A stretch of DNA of 64,000 bases from Odontesthes bonariensis (GCF_027942865.1 NC_134509.1:11620017-11684016); one strand, 5' to 3'. Counted from the stretch's first letter, positions 40,074 to 52,794 are shown. Program-made: numbers and translations. The notes: generated from the sequence alone by a model not told the origin.

Positions 40074-42668
40074 ACTGTTTCTTTCTTCCATGAAAAAAAG
40101 CTGCCCTGGGAAAAGTTGATTGGTTTTCTACAGACAAAATACTGTACGTGTTTGTGGTTTTTCAGGTTGTTACAACAAAAAGCTGAGTTGGGGCTTTATC
40201 TATGTTGCTTTCATTTCGCTGACCACCATTGAGGGTTCCCCTGAAGTTGTGCTATAAGCTGATGTAAAGACTTGGTTGGTACACTGTGCCTTGAATACTG
40301 TTGTAAAAATAATGACTGGGATCACTGCTGCTTTCAAATAACCCTTTCCTATAGAGAAAAATACTGTTCAAAAGGTGAGAAGACCTGCTGCTGACTGTGT
40401 AGAGATGACCTCATTCACTAATGTTCACCCTTCCCTAGCCATTGCTATTCTCAGATCATTCGCTAAAAATGACTAGGAATTAATCTTTTGTATATTTTGG
40501 CTCAAATAAGTAGTCATGGCTATCAAATTCAAATGCCCCATTGAAATAATTGAAAATAAGCTCAATATTCAGAACTGGCATGTAGAAATAAAATAACATC
40601 CGCACTTATCTTATACCTGAGGTTGTGAATGCTAAGATTAAAATAAATGTGGTCCAGGTAAAATCACTGTGACTTCTCTCTCACGTCACACAACGGGCCC
40701 ACTTCTCATATAACACAAGCACTGACAGGTATACCAAAACTGGCACTAGAAGAAACAAAGTAGATGGAAAGGTCTATTAATGAGATCCTTATTGTTCAAT
40801 ACTTAAAATCATCTCAGCTTGTCTGTTGCCAAAAATAAACCACGGCGGTGTTACAATGAAACATGGTAGCATGCCAAATGCCAGGCAGCATCTTGAAGCT
40901 AGAAGATATCAAAATACAAGCACTTTTATGTCAGTGCTCAACTTTCATGTTTTGTTAATACTGTATTTGGTGAGTTCAGTTGTAAAGACTGGGCCCTTCA
41001 CTAGAATACGTAAAAAAAACCTGTTGCATTCTGGAAGTAAGTTATGTGGACCAATCAACCGAGAATAAACTTTTTTCACGCCATCAAAAAAATTGTACGG
41101 AAATGGAATGCAAATTTCATATGAAGAAAAAAAACTTTGTTAAAAAGTAGGCAGCACAGGGAAAAAAAGAAACCACTGTTTTACTCCAAATGTAGTTGAT
41201 TAAAATCTGTGCATATACATCAAAACATTAATGCATCGTCAAGAGCCCAAAAGTCTAAAGAAGCGTTTTGAAGGACGAACAAGTTTAAAAACAAATAATA
41301 ATAAAAAAAAGAAAAACAACCATAAACCACAAGATTTTTGTACTATTAACTGTTTTAAAACTGTTAAAGATGGGAAAATTGTTGACTAAATCTATCATCT
41401 TTAACTTAATGACTTTTGGAAATCAGTTTTTTTTTGTTTGTGTCTACTCATGCACTAAAATATGTGTTTTTCGCGGAAAGTCTGACCATTCAGCCCATAT
41501 TTAGCCCAAACATTTGCATGCCACTACATTCATGTAGGCACATGTGTACACACTCAAATTCACCATTGATATCTTCATCACAAACTGACATTTTTCCTTG
41601 TCACTGCAGGAAAAGTATAGTTAATATAACTGTTAACACTGGCTGTAGTCACACGAGATCCATAACCATGCCCCTGGTACTGGAACATTGAGATGGAACT
41701 GAGCCATTATTTATCTCATCAATCACACCTCTGTTTGACGGCCTCAAATGTCTCACAACGCTCCCTGCACTGTTTTATCCACACAGTTTGGGCATTGCAT
41801 GAGCAACTATAAACATCTCAAGCAAAACCACTGCTGAATACAGAAAGATTTATCAAGTTCACCTTTACTCCAGACAATTTTAAACCTACCTGCTCAAAAC
41901 ATCACTTATAAACCCAAACTGACAAGCTTGCAGACTCGTGTGTGTCTTAACAGCTGCTTACGTCTGTGTTGTCCGTGTTGTGCTACAGCGCCGTCGGCTT
42001 CACCAGCTTGTTCTCTGTGAGTGTCCAAGGGTCAGCGTGTCGGAGCCCGTTTCAGGTTTGCTCCAACAGTCCTTTTTGCTGCAGATAATTGAACATCTTT
42101 CGGTAAGAGGGTAACAGGTGTGTGGTGATGTAAGGCATGAAAGTGTTTGTTGAAACAGCGTGCAGAGCTCTAGGAAACAGAAGCGGCAAGATGGCTGGCA
42201 AGATGGCTGGAGAATTCAAATATGAATTAAATTATTTACACATGTGCTGCTCCTACTGTGATGTGTCAAAGTGTGGAAAAGGCCAATGCAGCAACCTTCC
42301 CTCAGACGGAAAAATAGCTTGTCGAGGCCTGCTGTTTCCTATTGTAATGAATGGCCATCATCAGCTTTGACTGAGCCGATATCTTTAAAATACTTTAGGG
42401 AAAACTAAACTTGACATTTTCCTATAAACACACGTGGAGTCAAAATGAAAATGGGATTCTACCAACTTGCTAAATCCTTCATAGTATATCCAGGGCAGTC
42501 TACCTTCAGAACATGTAATAGCCACGTTTATTCACAGTGCAAAGATGTGATATCATACTAAGGACTAAAACTGTGATGGTAAGTTTTTTTGTGTTGCCTA
42601 TTGTCTTTTATAGGGCAGTGTTCATGCAAATTTAATGCCCAACTCCAGCTATGTGTATTTTATTTTTT
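40074..42668. other. Intergenic, nothing recognised
   Basis: No gene or clear repeat. A short duplication of 'caagatggctgg' occurs near 42187-42211. Confidence 0.45.
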
Positions 42669-42851
42669 AAATCCATCCATTTTCTATACCCACTGAATCT
42701 GTAGGTTGGGTTTTTTGGACAGTGGAAGGAAGCTGGAGTATACACAGGGAGAACATGCAAACTCCATACTGAAAGGCCCCAGCCAGGAGTTGAACCTGGA
42801 ACCTTCTTGCTGTGAGGCGACGGTGCTAACCACCACACCACCGTGCAGCCC
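42669..42851 (-). mobile_element. tRNA-like SINE, second copy
   Basis: The reverse complement carries the same head as the 39.7-kb copy ('ggttagcaccgtcgcctcac' with changes, 'gggctgcacgg' at its 5' edge), 'gtttgcatgttctccctgtg' and a tail ending 'aaaatggatggat'. The middle section present in the longer copy is missing. TSDs are not clear. Confidence 0.75.
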
Positions 42852-43043
42852 CTATGTTTCAAAACCTAACAAATCCTGATCACCTAACAAATCAAAATTA
42901 AGTTTATTGACACAACTCGTGAGCAAAAATGTTAGGTTGGATGTGGCTTGAACGTAGGTCTTTTGGATGAATAGCCATTTCCTCCAGCCTTCTTTTCAGG
43001 TGTTTTGTGTATTTAATGAGGCTAATATAAGGCAGTTTAATCT

Positions 43044-43502
43044 TCCATCTATCCATCCATCATCTTCCGCTTCTCCAGGGGTCGGGTCGCGGGGGCAGCA
43101 GTTTGAGCAGAGAAACCCAGACATCCCTGTCCACGGCCACTTCCTCCAGCTCTTCTGGGGGGACCCCGAGGCGTTCCCAGGCCAGCCGAGAGACATAGTC
43201 TCTCCAACGTGTCCTGGGTCTTCCCCGGGGCCTCCTCCCAGTGGGACGGGCCCGGAACACCTCACCGGGGAGGCGTCCAGGAGGCATCCTAACCAGATGC
43301 CCGAGCCGTCATCTGACTCTTCTCGATGCGGAGGAGCAGCGGTTCTCCTCTGAGCCCCTCCCGGATGACCGAGCTTCTCACCCTATCTCTAAGGGAGATC
43401 CTCCTTTTTCACCACGACGGGCCAGTACAGAGCTCGCATTACTGCAGACGCCGCCCCGAGATACTTGAACTCCTCCACATGGGGAAGGATCTCATTCCAC
43501 CC
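43044..43502 (-). mobile_element. RTE-type LINE 3' end
   Basis: The minus strand encodes the standard RTE C-terminal block RRPRGRPRTRWRDYVSRLAW, then ERLGVPPEELEEVA, preceded by MPPGRLPGEVF, and ends in a (GGAT)n tail at 43044-43060. It is 5'-truncated. It is G+C-rich compared with its surroundings, so several antisense frames are open. Confidence 0.85.
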
Positions 43503-43952
43503 TTTTTACCACCCAGTTTAATCTTTCAGTGGTTAAATTATGTCCTTTTTATTGCACACCTGTCATCACAATGAGAGCTATTCTGGTTTCATCAATTATT
43601 GCAGCCAGCGGGAGCGGGAAGACGAAAGTTCCATATTGCAGGTTTAACTCAGTAATGACAATAAAAAGAATTCTAACAGTAACTAATATTACTTATCAAT
43701 TCAGTCCTTACTTTTACAGACAACAATAGTTTAATTCATAGCAGGCACAGAGTGGTAGTTTCGGCAGTACAGACGGAGCTGTAAAGTCTCCACATTGACT
43801 TATTAATATAACGAATTGACAAAAAGTGAAAGGAAAGCAAGAATGTCTATGACAATTTTTTAGATGTAATGTCTTAAGTTTGTTGAACTTGTTTCCCAAA
43901 GCTAAGTTAGCTTAGCCAATCCAGTTTTGCAATTTCATAACCCACAAGAGGA
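43503..43952. other. Intergenic, nothing recognised
   Basis: No feature supported. Confidence 0.4.
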
Positions 43953-44504
43953 CTAAAGGCTCGTGTATACTTCGCAGCAGTGTGTCGCAGTGAGCTTGTC
44001 GCAGACACGACGCAGTTATTTTTGATTTATGCCTTGAAGCGCTGTCTGCGCTATGTTAATCCCACGCCACAATGCAAGAGGGACAATCACGAGCAAGCTA
44101 GGATTGTGGGTGTTACGGTTACGGAGGTCATTCAACAACAATGGCGACTGGATGAATGCGCACTTTGATTGAGATACAGCTGATCGATCTAGAAATAGAT
44201 GAAATATTGCTACTACTGGAGCTGGCAGAGAGGCGAAATAATCGTTACGGTTAGCACGGTTAGCGTCAGCCGGTTAGCAAACCGGAAATACGCATAGTGT
44301 AGAGCGGATGTAGAGTTGACCAATCAGAGGCCTCCTTTCTCTCCTCCCTGCGGCGATGTCTGCGGCACTGTCTGCGGTGAGTTACAATTTTGAGGAGGTG
44401 CACCAGAGTGTCTGCGTAGTGTCTGCGTAGTGTCTGCGTAGTGTCTGCGTTAACTGCGACACACACGCAGACGACCTAGTTTCCGAGTATAAATCAGGCT
44501 TTAG
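43953..44504. mobile_element. Non-autonomous DNA transposon with TIRs and internal tandem repeats
   Basis: Ends CTAAAGGCTCGTGTATACT and the inverse of CTAAAGCCTGATTTATACT pair as TIRs, possibly with a TA target duplication. Inside, 'gtagtgtctgc' is repeated in tandem at about 44405-44450. A short coding remnant near 44185-44235 reads EIDEILLLLELAERRN, like the start of some fish PIF/ISL2EU-type transposases, so this may be an internal-deletion derivative. The superfamily is not settled. Confidence 0.65.
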
Positions 44505-44638
44505 ATCACTTTGAATTCATAACAGACAAAGCTGAGACAAGGACTGACCATGGAGGACAGCGGATCCAGAAAGAACCTGCAACGTCATCATCCTCACCCC
44601 AAGATGAGGAGTCTTCACCAGCCCCAACAGCCAAACAA

Positions 44639-45540
44639 GTGGAGTCTTCACCAGCCCCGGCAGTCCAACAGGCGGAGTCTCCCCCAGCCCCCAGCTCTCT
44701 CCACTCAGTCTGGACTTCAGTTCAGACAGCCTTTTCAATCCCTGTGATGACAGGTAACAGAAAATTGGTCAAACTGGTGAGAAATAAAAAGGGTTCAGTT
44801 AAATCTACCAATCTATTGAATATAGTGTATCAACCCCGAAACGCACCAGTATCACCTGTTGTCTCCACGAGATTAGCCCTACTCAATATCAGATCACTAG
44901 CCAACAAATCCCTCTTAGTAAATGACATGATCATGACCTATCATCTAGACTTTTTATTTCTTAGTGAAACATGGCTGAATGAATGTAGCTGTGATACCAT
45001 TCTCAATGAGGCAGCACCAACAAATTTCAGTTTTATCAATAAGTGTCGAAGTGGTAAGAAGGGCGGGGGAGTTGCCGCCATTTTTTAAATCAGTCTTTCA
45101 GTGCAAAGAAATTTTACTTGGTGATTTTAGCTCTTTTGAATATCTCTGTTTTTTAGTAAAGGGGGATCCAAAAGTTATCTTCCTAATCATTTATAGACCA
45201 CCAAGATACCCAGGAACTTTCTTTGATGAGTTTGCTGAACTGCTGTCAGTTATCTGCACTGACTATAACTTTTTTATCATAACAGGGGATTTTAACATTC
45301 ACATGGACAATAACATGGACACTAATGTCAAAGAACTCTGCTCTCTACGTGACACTTTTGGCCTCCTTCAACATGTGAATGGACCCACACATACTCGAGA
45401 CCACACACTGGATCTGGTTATCTCTAAAGGTGTTGACATTTCTTCTGTTGATATCAAGGACTTGGCGCTCTCTGATCATTTCTGTGTGTTCTCTGACTTA
45501 CAGTTAACTCCAAACATTCAGTTAACCCGTGTGTCTGTTA
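44639..45540 (+). pseudogene. LINE apurinic-type endonuclease domain, frameshifted
   Basis: Motifs in order: LALLNIRSLANKS (Asn), FLSETWL (Glu), YRPPRYPG, ITGDFNIHMD (Asp/Asn), LDLVISKG and LSDHFCVF (Asp-His). The catalytic set is all visible. The first part runs in one frame to a stop at about 45086; the rest runs in another frame from about 45080, so a frameshift separates GGGVAAIF from the continuation. In the full-length parent this would be the N-terminal half of one polyprotein with the reverse transcriptase. Confidence 0.85.
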
Positions 45541-45551
45541 GAAAAAGGTAC

Positions 45552-45672
45552 ATAATAATAATAATAATAATAATCAATTTAATTTGTACCGCACTTTTCA
45601 TAGCAAAATCTCAAAGTGCTTACACAGTTGAACTAAAATCAAAAAATAAAATCAACATCATAAAATCATAAA
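45552..45672 (-). mobile_element. Minus-strand LINE 3' tail inserted in the L2-like LINE
   Basis: The inverse of a LINE tail with an (ATT)n end sits inside the linker reading frame. The host frame reads ...VRKRYI before it and NENTSAKFMEV after it, and is clean if the insert is ignored. Confidence 0.65.
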
Positions 45673-46185
45673 TGAGAATACCAGTGCTAAGTTTATGGAA
45701 GTTATAGCTATGTCATCAACTGCGAGTGCAGAGACAGTTGATGAACTCTTAGATAACTTTAACTTGAAAATCTCAAATGTCATGGATACTGTTGCACCTG
45801 TTAAAAATAAGATGATCTTGAGCGGAAAGCGAACACCATGGAGGAACACTATGATGGTAAAGGCTTTGAAAACAGAATGCAGGAAAGCAGAGCGTAAATG
45901 ACGAAAAACTAAACTTCAAATTCACCATGACCTCTACAAACAAAGTCTTTGTAATTTTAACCACGGGTTACTCCGGGCTAGACAGCAACACTTATCTGAA
46001 ATGATTAATAAGAACATCAACAACACTCGTGCTCTGTTTGCTATGGTTGATAAGCTGACACCCCCCAAAAACAGATAGTTTCAGAACTCTGTTCCACAGA
46101 AAAATGCAATGAATTTGCTTGTTTTTTCAATGAAAAAATCTAATCTATAAGGCTAAATATCAACATAAATCAGCAAAATAATAAA

Positions 46186-48152
46186 ATGACGCAATCCTTA
46201 AAACCACCTAGGAATCAATCAACTATGATGTCAGAATTCAATACAGTTGACCAAAAACCAGAAGAAACAGTCCAGCATCTTAAACCATCGACATCCTGTC
46301 TTGACACAATGCCATCTGACTTCTTTAAAACTATTGTAAGCTCTGTCCAAACAGATTTGCAGCAAATAATAAACTGCTCACTTCAATCAGGCACATTTCC
46401 TAAACCCTTAAAAGTAGCTGCCATCAAGCCACTCCTAAAAAAGACAACATTGGATGCTTCCATTTTAACCAACTACAGACCCATCTCAAATCAGGCTTCC
46501 GACCTCACCACAGTACAGAAACGGCTCTTATTAAAGTGTTAAATGACATAAGGTTGAACACTGACTCAGGCAAGGTGTCAGTTCTGGTCCTGTTGGCTCT
46601 CAGTGCTGCATTTGACACTGTGGATCACAGTATACTGCTGAACAGGTTGGAAACCTGGGCAGGACTCAGCAGGACAGTCCAAGAATGGTTCAGGTCCTAC
46701 TTGGAGGAGCAGAGTTATTTTGTGACAATTGGAAGTAATCAATCTGATCGAGTGGCTATGACATGTGGAGTTCCTCAGGGGTCAGTTCTTGGACCCCTTC
46801 TGTTCACTCTATACATGCTGCCTCTGGGTCAAATTCTGAAGAACTCTAAAGTCAACTACCACAGCTATGCAGATGACACACAGATATATCTCGCACTGTC
46901 TCCAGATGACTGCAGTCCTATAGAGTCATTGTGTGACTGCTTAGAGCAAGTCAAAAAGTGGATGAACCAAAATTTCCTTCAGTTAAATCTGTCACACCCA
47001 TGGACTCACGTTTTTAGTTTCATGTTTTAGGTTATGTTTGTGTCACTCCATGTTTAGTTTTTGCCATTTTAGTTTCCCTGCACTCTGTTTATCAGTTTCA
47101 CTCACTTCACCTGTGTTTTTTTTCCCTCAGCTGCACTCACTCCCCAATCACTCTCACTCCCTATTTAGTTTCCTGCCTCCCCTTTCAGTTTTGCCAGATC
47201 TTTGTTGCTGTTAGATGTCATGCCACGTTTCCACGACTAAGCTAAGTGTTTTTCATGTTTCATGTCAAGACTTTTGTTTTCGTTAGTCACAGTTATATTC
47301 ATGGTTTGGTCTCAGTCTCATTTTTTATATCCGGCTCAGCCGCGCTTTGTTTTGACTTCTTTTGTTTTGTGAATTAATAAATCTACCTTTTTTTTGGAAG
47401 TCCGCATCCGTGTCCACCCTTCCACACCCTCACCTTGACAAAATCAAGAAAAAACTGAGGTCATTGTGTTTGGCAACAAAGAGAAGAGGTTTGCTGTCAG
47501 TAAACATCTTGAGTCACTATCTCTAGAAACTAAAGACCAAGTCCGGAACCTCGTCGTGCTGATAGACTCAGACCTGACCTTCAACTATCATATCAAATCA
47601 GTCACCAAATCAGCCTTTTATCAACTTAAGAACATATCCAGAATTAAGGGTTTCATGTCCCAAACAGTTCAGGAGAAGCTGATTCCTGCTTTCATCTCCA
47701 AAAGACTTGACTACTGTAACGGTCTTCTGACTGGACTCCCCCAAAAGAGTCTCAAACAGCTGCAGCTCATTCAGAACGCTACAGCCCGAGTTTTAAACAC
47801 AACAAAGAGATCAGATCACATCACCCCAGTTCTCAAGTCTTTACATTGGCTCCCGGTCAGATACAGAATAGATTTTAAAGTTCTGCTACTCGTCTACAAA
47901 TCACGGAATCGTTTAGGTCCAGAATACTTGAATGACATGCTAGTAGAGTATAAACCCAGTAGAGCTCTGAGATCTACTGACTCAGGTCAGATAGTGGAGA
48001 CCAGAGTTCAAACTAGACACGGTGAAGCAGCTTTTAGCTGTTATGCTGCACACAACTGGAACAAGCTACCTGCAGAACTGAAATCAGCCCCAACTGTAAG
48101 CACTTTTAAATCCAGGTTAAAAATATTTCTCTTTCGGTGTGCTTATGGTTGA
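46186..48152 (+). pseudogene. LINE reverse transcriptase and C-terminal domain, broken
   Basis: Recognisable blocks: LTNYRPISN, then (after an internal deletion) SGFRPHHSTETALIKVLND, motif A as VLLALSAAFDTVDHS, CGVPQGSVLGPLLFTLYM, SYADDTQIYL, NQNFLQLN, then after the LTR-like insertion KTEVIVFGNK and the C-terminal TRHGEAAFSCYAAHNWNKLP. The fingers between NYRPISN and SGFRP are lost. Motif A normally has Asp at the Ala of LLALSAAFD, so a catalytic metal ligand appears replaced, while YADD is intact. There are also several in-frame stops between 45899 and 46500. Confidence 0.85.
46990..47440 (+). mobile_element. TGTCAC...TTGACA LTR-like element, copy B (probable solo LTR)
   Basis: 451 bp, flanked by perfect AAATC at 46985-46989 and 47441-47445, inserted in the LINE reverse transcriptase gene. 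Ends are TG...CA with an inner TGTCA/TGACA. It contains AATAAA ('attaataaatc') about 65 bases from the right end. These fit a solo LTR. No internal gag-pol. It aligns with both ends of copy A at 35231-36470. Confidence 0.8.
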
Positions 48153-48370
48153 GTTTATATATTTCTTTTTCCCCTCTTCTTTGATTGCTTTAATTTTTAT
48201 TCTATTTTATTTATTTATTTTATTTTTTTATTTTATTTTTTCTCTTTAAATTGCTTGTTTTTATGCTGCTTTATGCTGTTCTTTTAAATGCCTTGTCTTT
48301 ATGTAAAGCACATTGAGTTGCCTGTGGTATGAAATGCGCTATATAAATAAAGATGCCTTGCCTTGCCTTG

Positions 48371-48906
48371 TGATGCATTTTGTCCAGCATAACTAAGGAA
48401 CAGACTAGTCTGCTGGAAGGTGTGTTTAAAACTGACCTTATCATAAGGGTGATTGATACATTTAGAACTTTTTATACAGCATATCATCAGTTTGGTGATA
48501 ATTGGTGCGACAAGATGCAGAAACTAAGGTTTTAATGCAAGAAAAAAAAGAAAGACTTTGAGGACACATGGAGATTAAATCTGAGATCAAATCAATAAAA
48601 AGCTTGAACCGCTAATTAAAACGATTACTGCGGTCTACAATATATATTCAGCATATGGAAGACACGTTGAGTATCAGCTGCAGATCATGTCATTGATTGA
48701 TCATCAGATCAATCTATATCATGGGAGAAATCTAGTGCAAAGAGGACTTACAACCAACTAGACTTACAACTCCCTATTAGGGTAGCAGAATTTTTAAACA
48801 TCTTCACCCAAAAATTGCCATCAAAAATACATAAATTATTGTCCAAGATAGATGACGCTATTTCTCTACCATCCTCAAAATGGAAGGCAGATCTATCCAT
48901 CAGTTC
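48371..48906. other. Intergenic, nothing recognised
   Basis: No feature supported. Confidence 0.4.
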
Positions 48907-49245
48907 TTTTTTTTCTTCCCCCTTGTCCTGTGCAGCATTATGGCAGCAGAATTGTAATCTGTATACCGTTTTATACCAAGCACATTTGCTTTGCCAAGGG
49001 AAGCTTTATGAATGTCAAGCTCCCCTTGATTACCAAGTACTGCGTATTTATTTATTATTAATACTTTACATGTAATAGTGCCGCACCTGATAGGGGGAGA
49101 GGGAGACCAAAGAAAGGGAAACAAGACAGAAATAGAAAGAAATGATCAGAAAAGATAATGAAAAACAAGATGAAACCAAAATGCTATTCAGATTACAATT
49201 CTGCTGCCATAATGCTGGACAAGACAAAAAAAAAAAAAAAAAAAA
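48907..49245. repeat. Inverted repeat with poly-T/poly-A outer ends
   Basis: Arms at 48907-48962 and 49190-49245 are inverse copies: a T-run or A-run at the outer edge, then 'ttgtcctg(t)gcagcat', then an identical stretch through 'gcagcagaattgtaatctg'. The 227-bp interior holds a smaller hairpin ('ccaagggaagctt' with 'aagctccccttg'). It could be a fold-back transposon or two opposed retro-insertions; no TSD was found. Confidence 0.7.
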
Positions 49246-52200
49246 GAGGTGTGCCAGCACATATATCTCCCCAGATTCACAAGCTTGGACAGAGAAACCC
49301 CATGGTGTAGGCTTCATGCTGAGGCCTTCAGAGAAATGTTTTGAATTACCCAAAAGATGTGCAAATATGAGAAAACGTGTGAAAAAAATATATAGGCAAT
49401 GGATTTTTCCTGGTGTATGCATTTTATTTAGCCTTATGCTTGTGTCTCATCATGTTTACATTACTAGTGAGACTAGATCTTCTTTTCACAGGCACGAGAT
49501 GTTTCAGTAAATCATTTCTTTTATTCATTGTTCATTCTGTTTTGCACACTCCGCAAGGCTGTCCGGCTCATCGAGGCGGTTGCAGAAACCAGAGATAAGA
49601 TGTTAGCTTGCACAGTCTGATTCGTGGACATTGTTTTTCCTTCTGCTGTGTGTTGGTATAATAAAACATGCACTGAAATTGTAAGTAAGAGCTACGCTCT
49701 GTGTTGAAGTCTTTCTCTCTCTTGTACAACAACTATTCAATAAACCTGCCTGAGTACTTTTTTCCACCACAGCCTGTAAACTGGTATGGAAGCGAAGAGA
49801 AAGAGGACTGCAGTTTTCAGTGGTGGTCTTTCTCAGGAAAAGGTATTCAATTCAAAACATCAATTCAATGTTTGGTGTAACATAAAAATCAATGACCACT
49901 GCAGTAAAAAAAACTAACGATTTGAACATCCAGACTTAAAGTGTGTGCTTTGCTCAGGAAATTTACAGCGCTGTGCAGCTCAGCACTGTGGTGAGTAAGA
50001 GGCTGTTCTAAAAATGGCTGACCTACGTTGTGGACTGACGCAGACCAGTGCTCCTAGAATGCATGCAGCACACGCAAATGACAGTGCAAAAATGTCCTCA
50101 TCTAGTGCTGCAGGTCCATGCTTCTTTAGAAATACTGCTCTGTGATGTGAGTGGAATTTAAAGCTTAATATCAGTTGCATTCAGCTTGTACAAGGTCTCA
50201 ACATGCTTTTAGATCTAGGACACGAAAAAGATTTAACAGATTTGATTCAGCATAAAACGACCACAACTAACACATGCCTGACATTCAGTTTGACTGTCAG
50301 TCTGCACTTTAACATCCTTCAGAAACAATTACTTCAAACTGCTTAACGTGGTTCTATGAGGTACTAACTCACAAGTTGCCGTATACCCATTGCCTCATTT
50401 AGCTTGCAAACCCTGACATGAAATAGTAAATTTGAATCAACCATGATGTGCAACTGCATATTTAATAATATGTGCTTGGGAATATTACATATTTCAGTTC
50501 TTTGAGATGTTTTCCACTTTCAATTCAAAGGTCTGATTATTTTCTATTACATTTAAAAGGAAAATGAATGTGTCTGCATCATTATTTACCTTGTTTTTGA
50601 TAAACTGAAACCCAACATAAAAGTAATGACAGATAAGTAAAAAGAAAGAAGTAATGTAGCAAAGTAACCTTGAATGAATTTGTGGTTTGGTTTGGAATCT
50701 TAACAGATCATTATTATGCAGACTGTGTAGCATCTAGAAGCTATCTCTGTCAAAATAAATCCTAAATGTGGAAAGCCATGCAGTAATAACATATTGAGGA
50801 GGCAGAGGAGAAAGCATTCTATTCAAGTGGTACAGCTTGTAATTTGAAAAAGGGACGTAAAAGAGACAGCTACCATTTTGGCAGCTGAGATGTGAAAACA
50901 TTTAATTTAGTTGTTCTCAGAACAGGATGAAAAGGGACGAGAGCCTCACAATGAAACTTATTGTACATAATCTTCTCAATGAGCTAATTTCAAGTTTTGA
51001 ATTGTGTGTCCTCTTGAACTTTTTTTGGCTGGTTTTCGACCATCCCTTTTGGCCATATAGCTCACAACACTAACTCACATTTACTCCCTCGTGAGTTGCA
51101 GAAAGCCAGACATAGCTGTGAAAAACTGCTCCTTACAGATCAACTTAAGATGGTCTCTGCGACAGATCTATGGTGACCTTTTGCTAGTTTTTAACACTGA
51201 TATCATATGAATTTGTGGTGATTTTATTCAGTAATTCTGCACATTAATACAGGCAAACCAAGACATATTGGCACTTTAATAGAGGTCAAAATAATGTAAT
51301 AATCCACAACATTTGCATTATCTCAATTATCTCCCTTGGTGATGACGGGTCATTGTAGTGAATGTGGATGACAGCAGCTCCCAAATTATAAAAATAAGGG
51401 TGAGTTTGCAATTCAACAGCTGAAGGGAGTGAAAATGAGAGCACGACACAGAACAGCATTTCATTTGTACAGTGGTCTACAGACAGCGGTTTACTACATT
51501 AGAAATAAAACCTTTGATGTGTTTTCAGTCCTAGACAAGCAGCAACAGTTGAAGAAGTTATTTTTTTATGAGACGTTTTGTGATTCCAAAACAGAATCAT
51601 ATAAATGTAATTGTGAAGTCACATAAAACATGACAGCAGTTTGATTGCATAGGACTGCGTCTATGCTGTTGGTCTAAATTTGGAAAATATCGATGAATTG
51701 AGATGATGAAGTGCTGCAAATTATTACAATAGTCTGCACTGCTTTTGACAACAAACACCCAAAACAAAACACTTTTGGCGATTAGTTTTTTTTTTTTCTT
51801 TCAATAAAACTGGAGTGATATTGCAACAAGTCACAGCCACATTTTACCACACGCATGTCATGACACCTGTAAACACAATACTGTCAAGAAGACTACTGCA
51901 ATAAAGTTACATCAAGCAGATACATTAATACTGACTGAATCAAGGCAAGACAAAACCTTGGAGGCTTACTATAAGAGATACGATATAGAAATTGTAAAGT
52001 TACTCAATGTAATCAATAGCAGAGTTTTCCCACCTAAAATGATCATAACACTTTGCCTGTAATCATAATTTCAAAATGATTTGTTTAAAGGATAATGCAT
52101 TTATTTTCAACCTGAGTTTTTTCTTTGTTTGAACTTCCCAAGGGCCGTTAAAGATGCACTGCAAAGTAAAATGGCCATAAATATGCTGTTACCTGATAAC

Positions 52201-52785
52201 AGCATGACAATTTATTGCATGAAAGTAAAAGAATAAGTAAAAAATGGGACTCAGGCTGAAATTAATGAATTGCCCTTTAAGAACACTCAACACCTAACAG
52301 AGACACGCAAACATTATACTGCACATTCAAAAAAACACATTTGCAAGTTAAATACATGTCAAAATGGCTCGATCACCACCTACAAATGTTTTAAACCAAC
52401 TTCCATAAAGTGATTAATGAAAATCTGTAACACTGAAACGCACAAAACATATTTCTTCACATTCTTTAGCCAGTACTTTCATGAAGTCTCCTAACATTCA
52501 AATTTACTGGTAGGATTAATTAAGGACAATTACATCGTGTTTTCCTGGCTGCATTTACTGCTTGATTTGTTCAAGAGGCTAGGAGCGTCTTTTCACATCA
52601 ATGAGAAATTCACTGCGTGGACAAATTCACATATCTCAGTCAGCAGGAAATATTAATCACGACATGTAAAAACCACTTAGCTATGTGTGCTCCTCTACAG
52701 AGGGTCAAAGCATTATATCAAATCTAGCGGCAAACTGCTATTGTTTTACAGGAAACAGTCACTATGGTCATTTAAAGTAATCATG
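49246..52785. other. Intergenic, nothing recognised
   Basis: A 3.5-kb A+T-rich stretch without a supported exon, RNA gene or repeat. The longest frames have no domain signature. Confidence 0.5.
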
Positions 52786-52794
52786 TCAAAAGCC

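Larger units (their letters stand above)
44507..48370 (+). mobile_element. L2-like (Maui-type) LINE, long but dead, with nested insertions
   Basis: Order of parts: a 5' segment with short tandem units coding Pro-Ala/Ser-rich sequence (44600-44700), an endonuclease domain, a linker, a reverse transcriptase, a C-terminal domain, and a 3' tail with 'gtaaagcacattgagttg', 'gctatataaataaag' and a (GCCTT)n end. It is interrupted by a minus-strand LINE tail at about 45552-45672 and by an LTR-like element at 46990-47440. The 5' boundary is approximate; it begins almost immediately after the preceding DNA transposon. Confidence 0.85.

Noticed and set aside
42967-43574. Long plus-strand ORFs of Pro/Ser-rich protein
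   Set aside because: They are antisense to the G+C-rich C-terminal region of an RTE-type LINE, whose minus-strand protein is recognisable.
44400-44450. Candidate CRISPR-like array
   Set aside because: The units are contiguous tandem repeats without spacers, in an animal genome.
44266-44466. Arg/His-rich ORF
   Set aside because: It arises from the 'gtagtgtctgc' tandem repeat in a DNA transposon.
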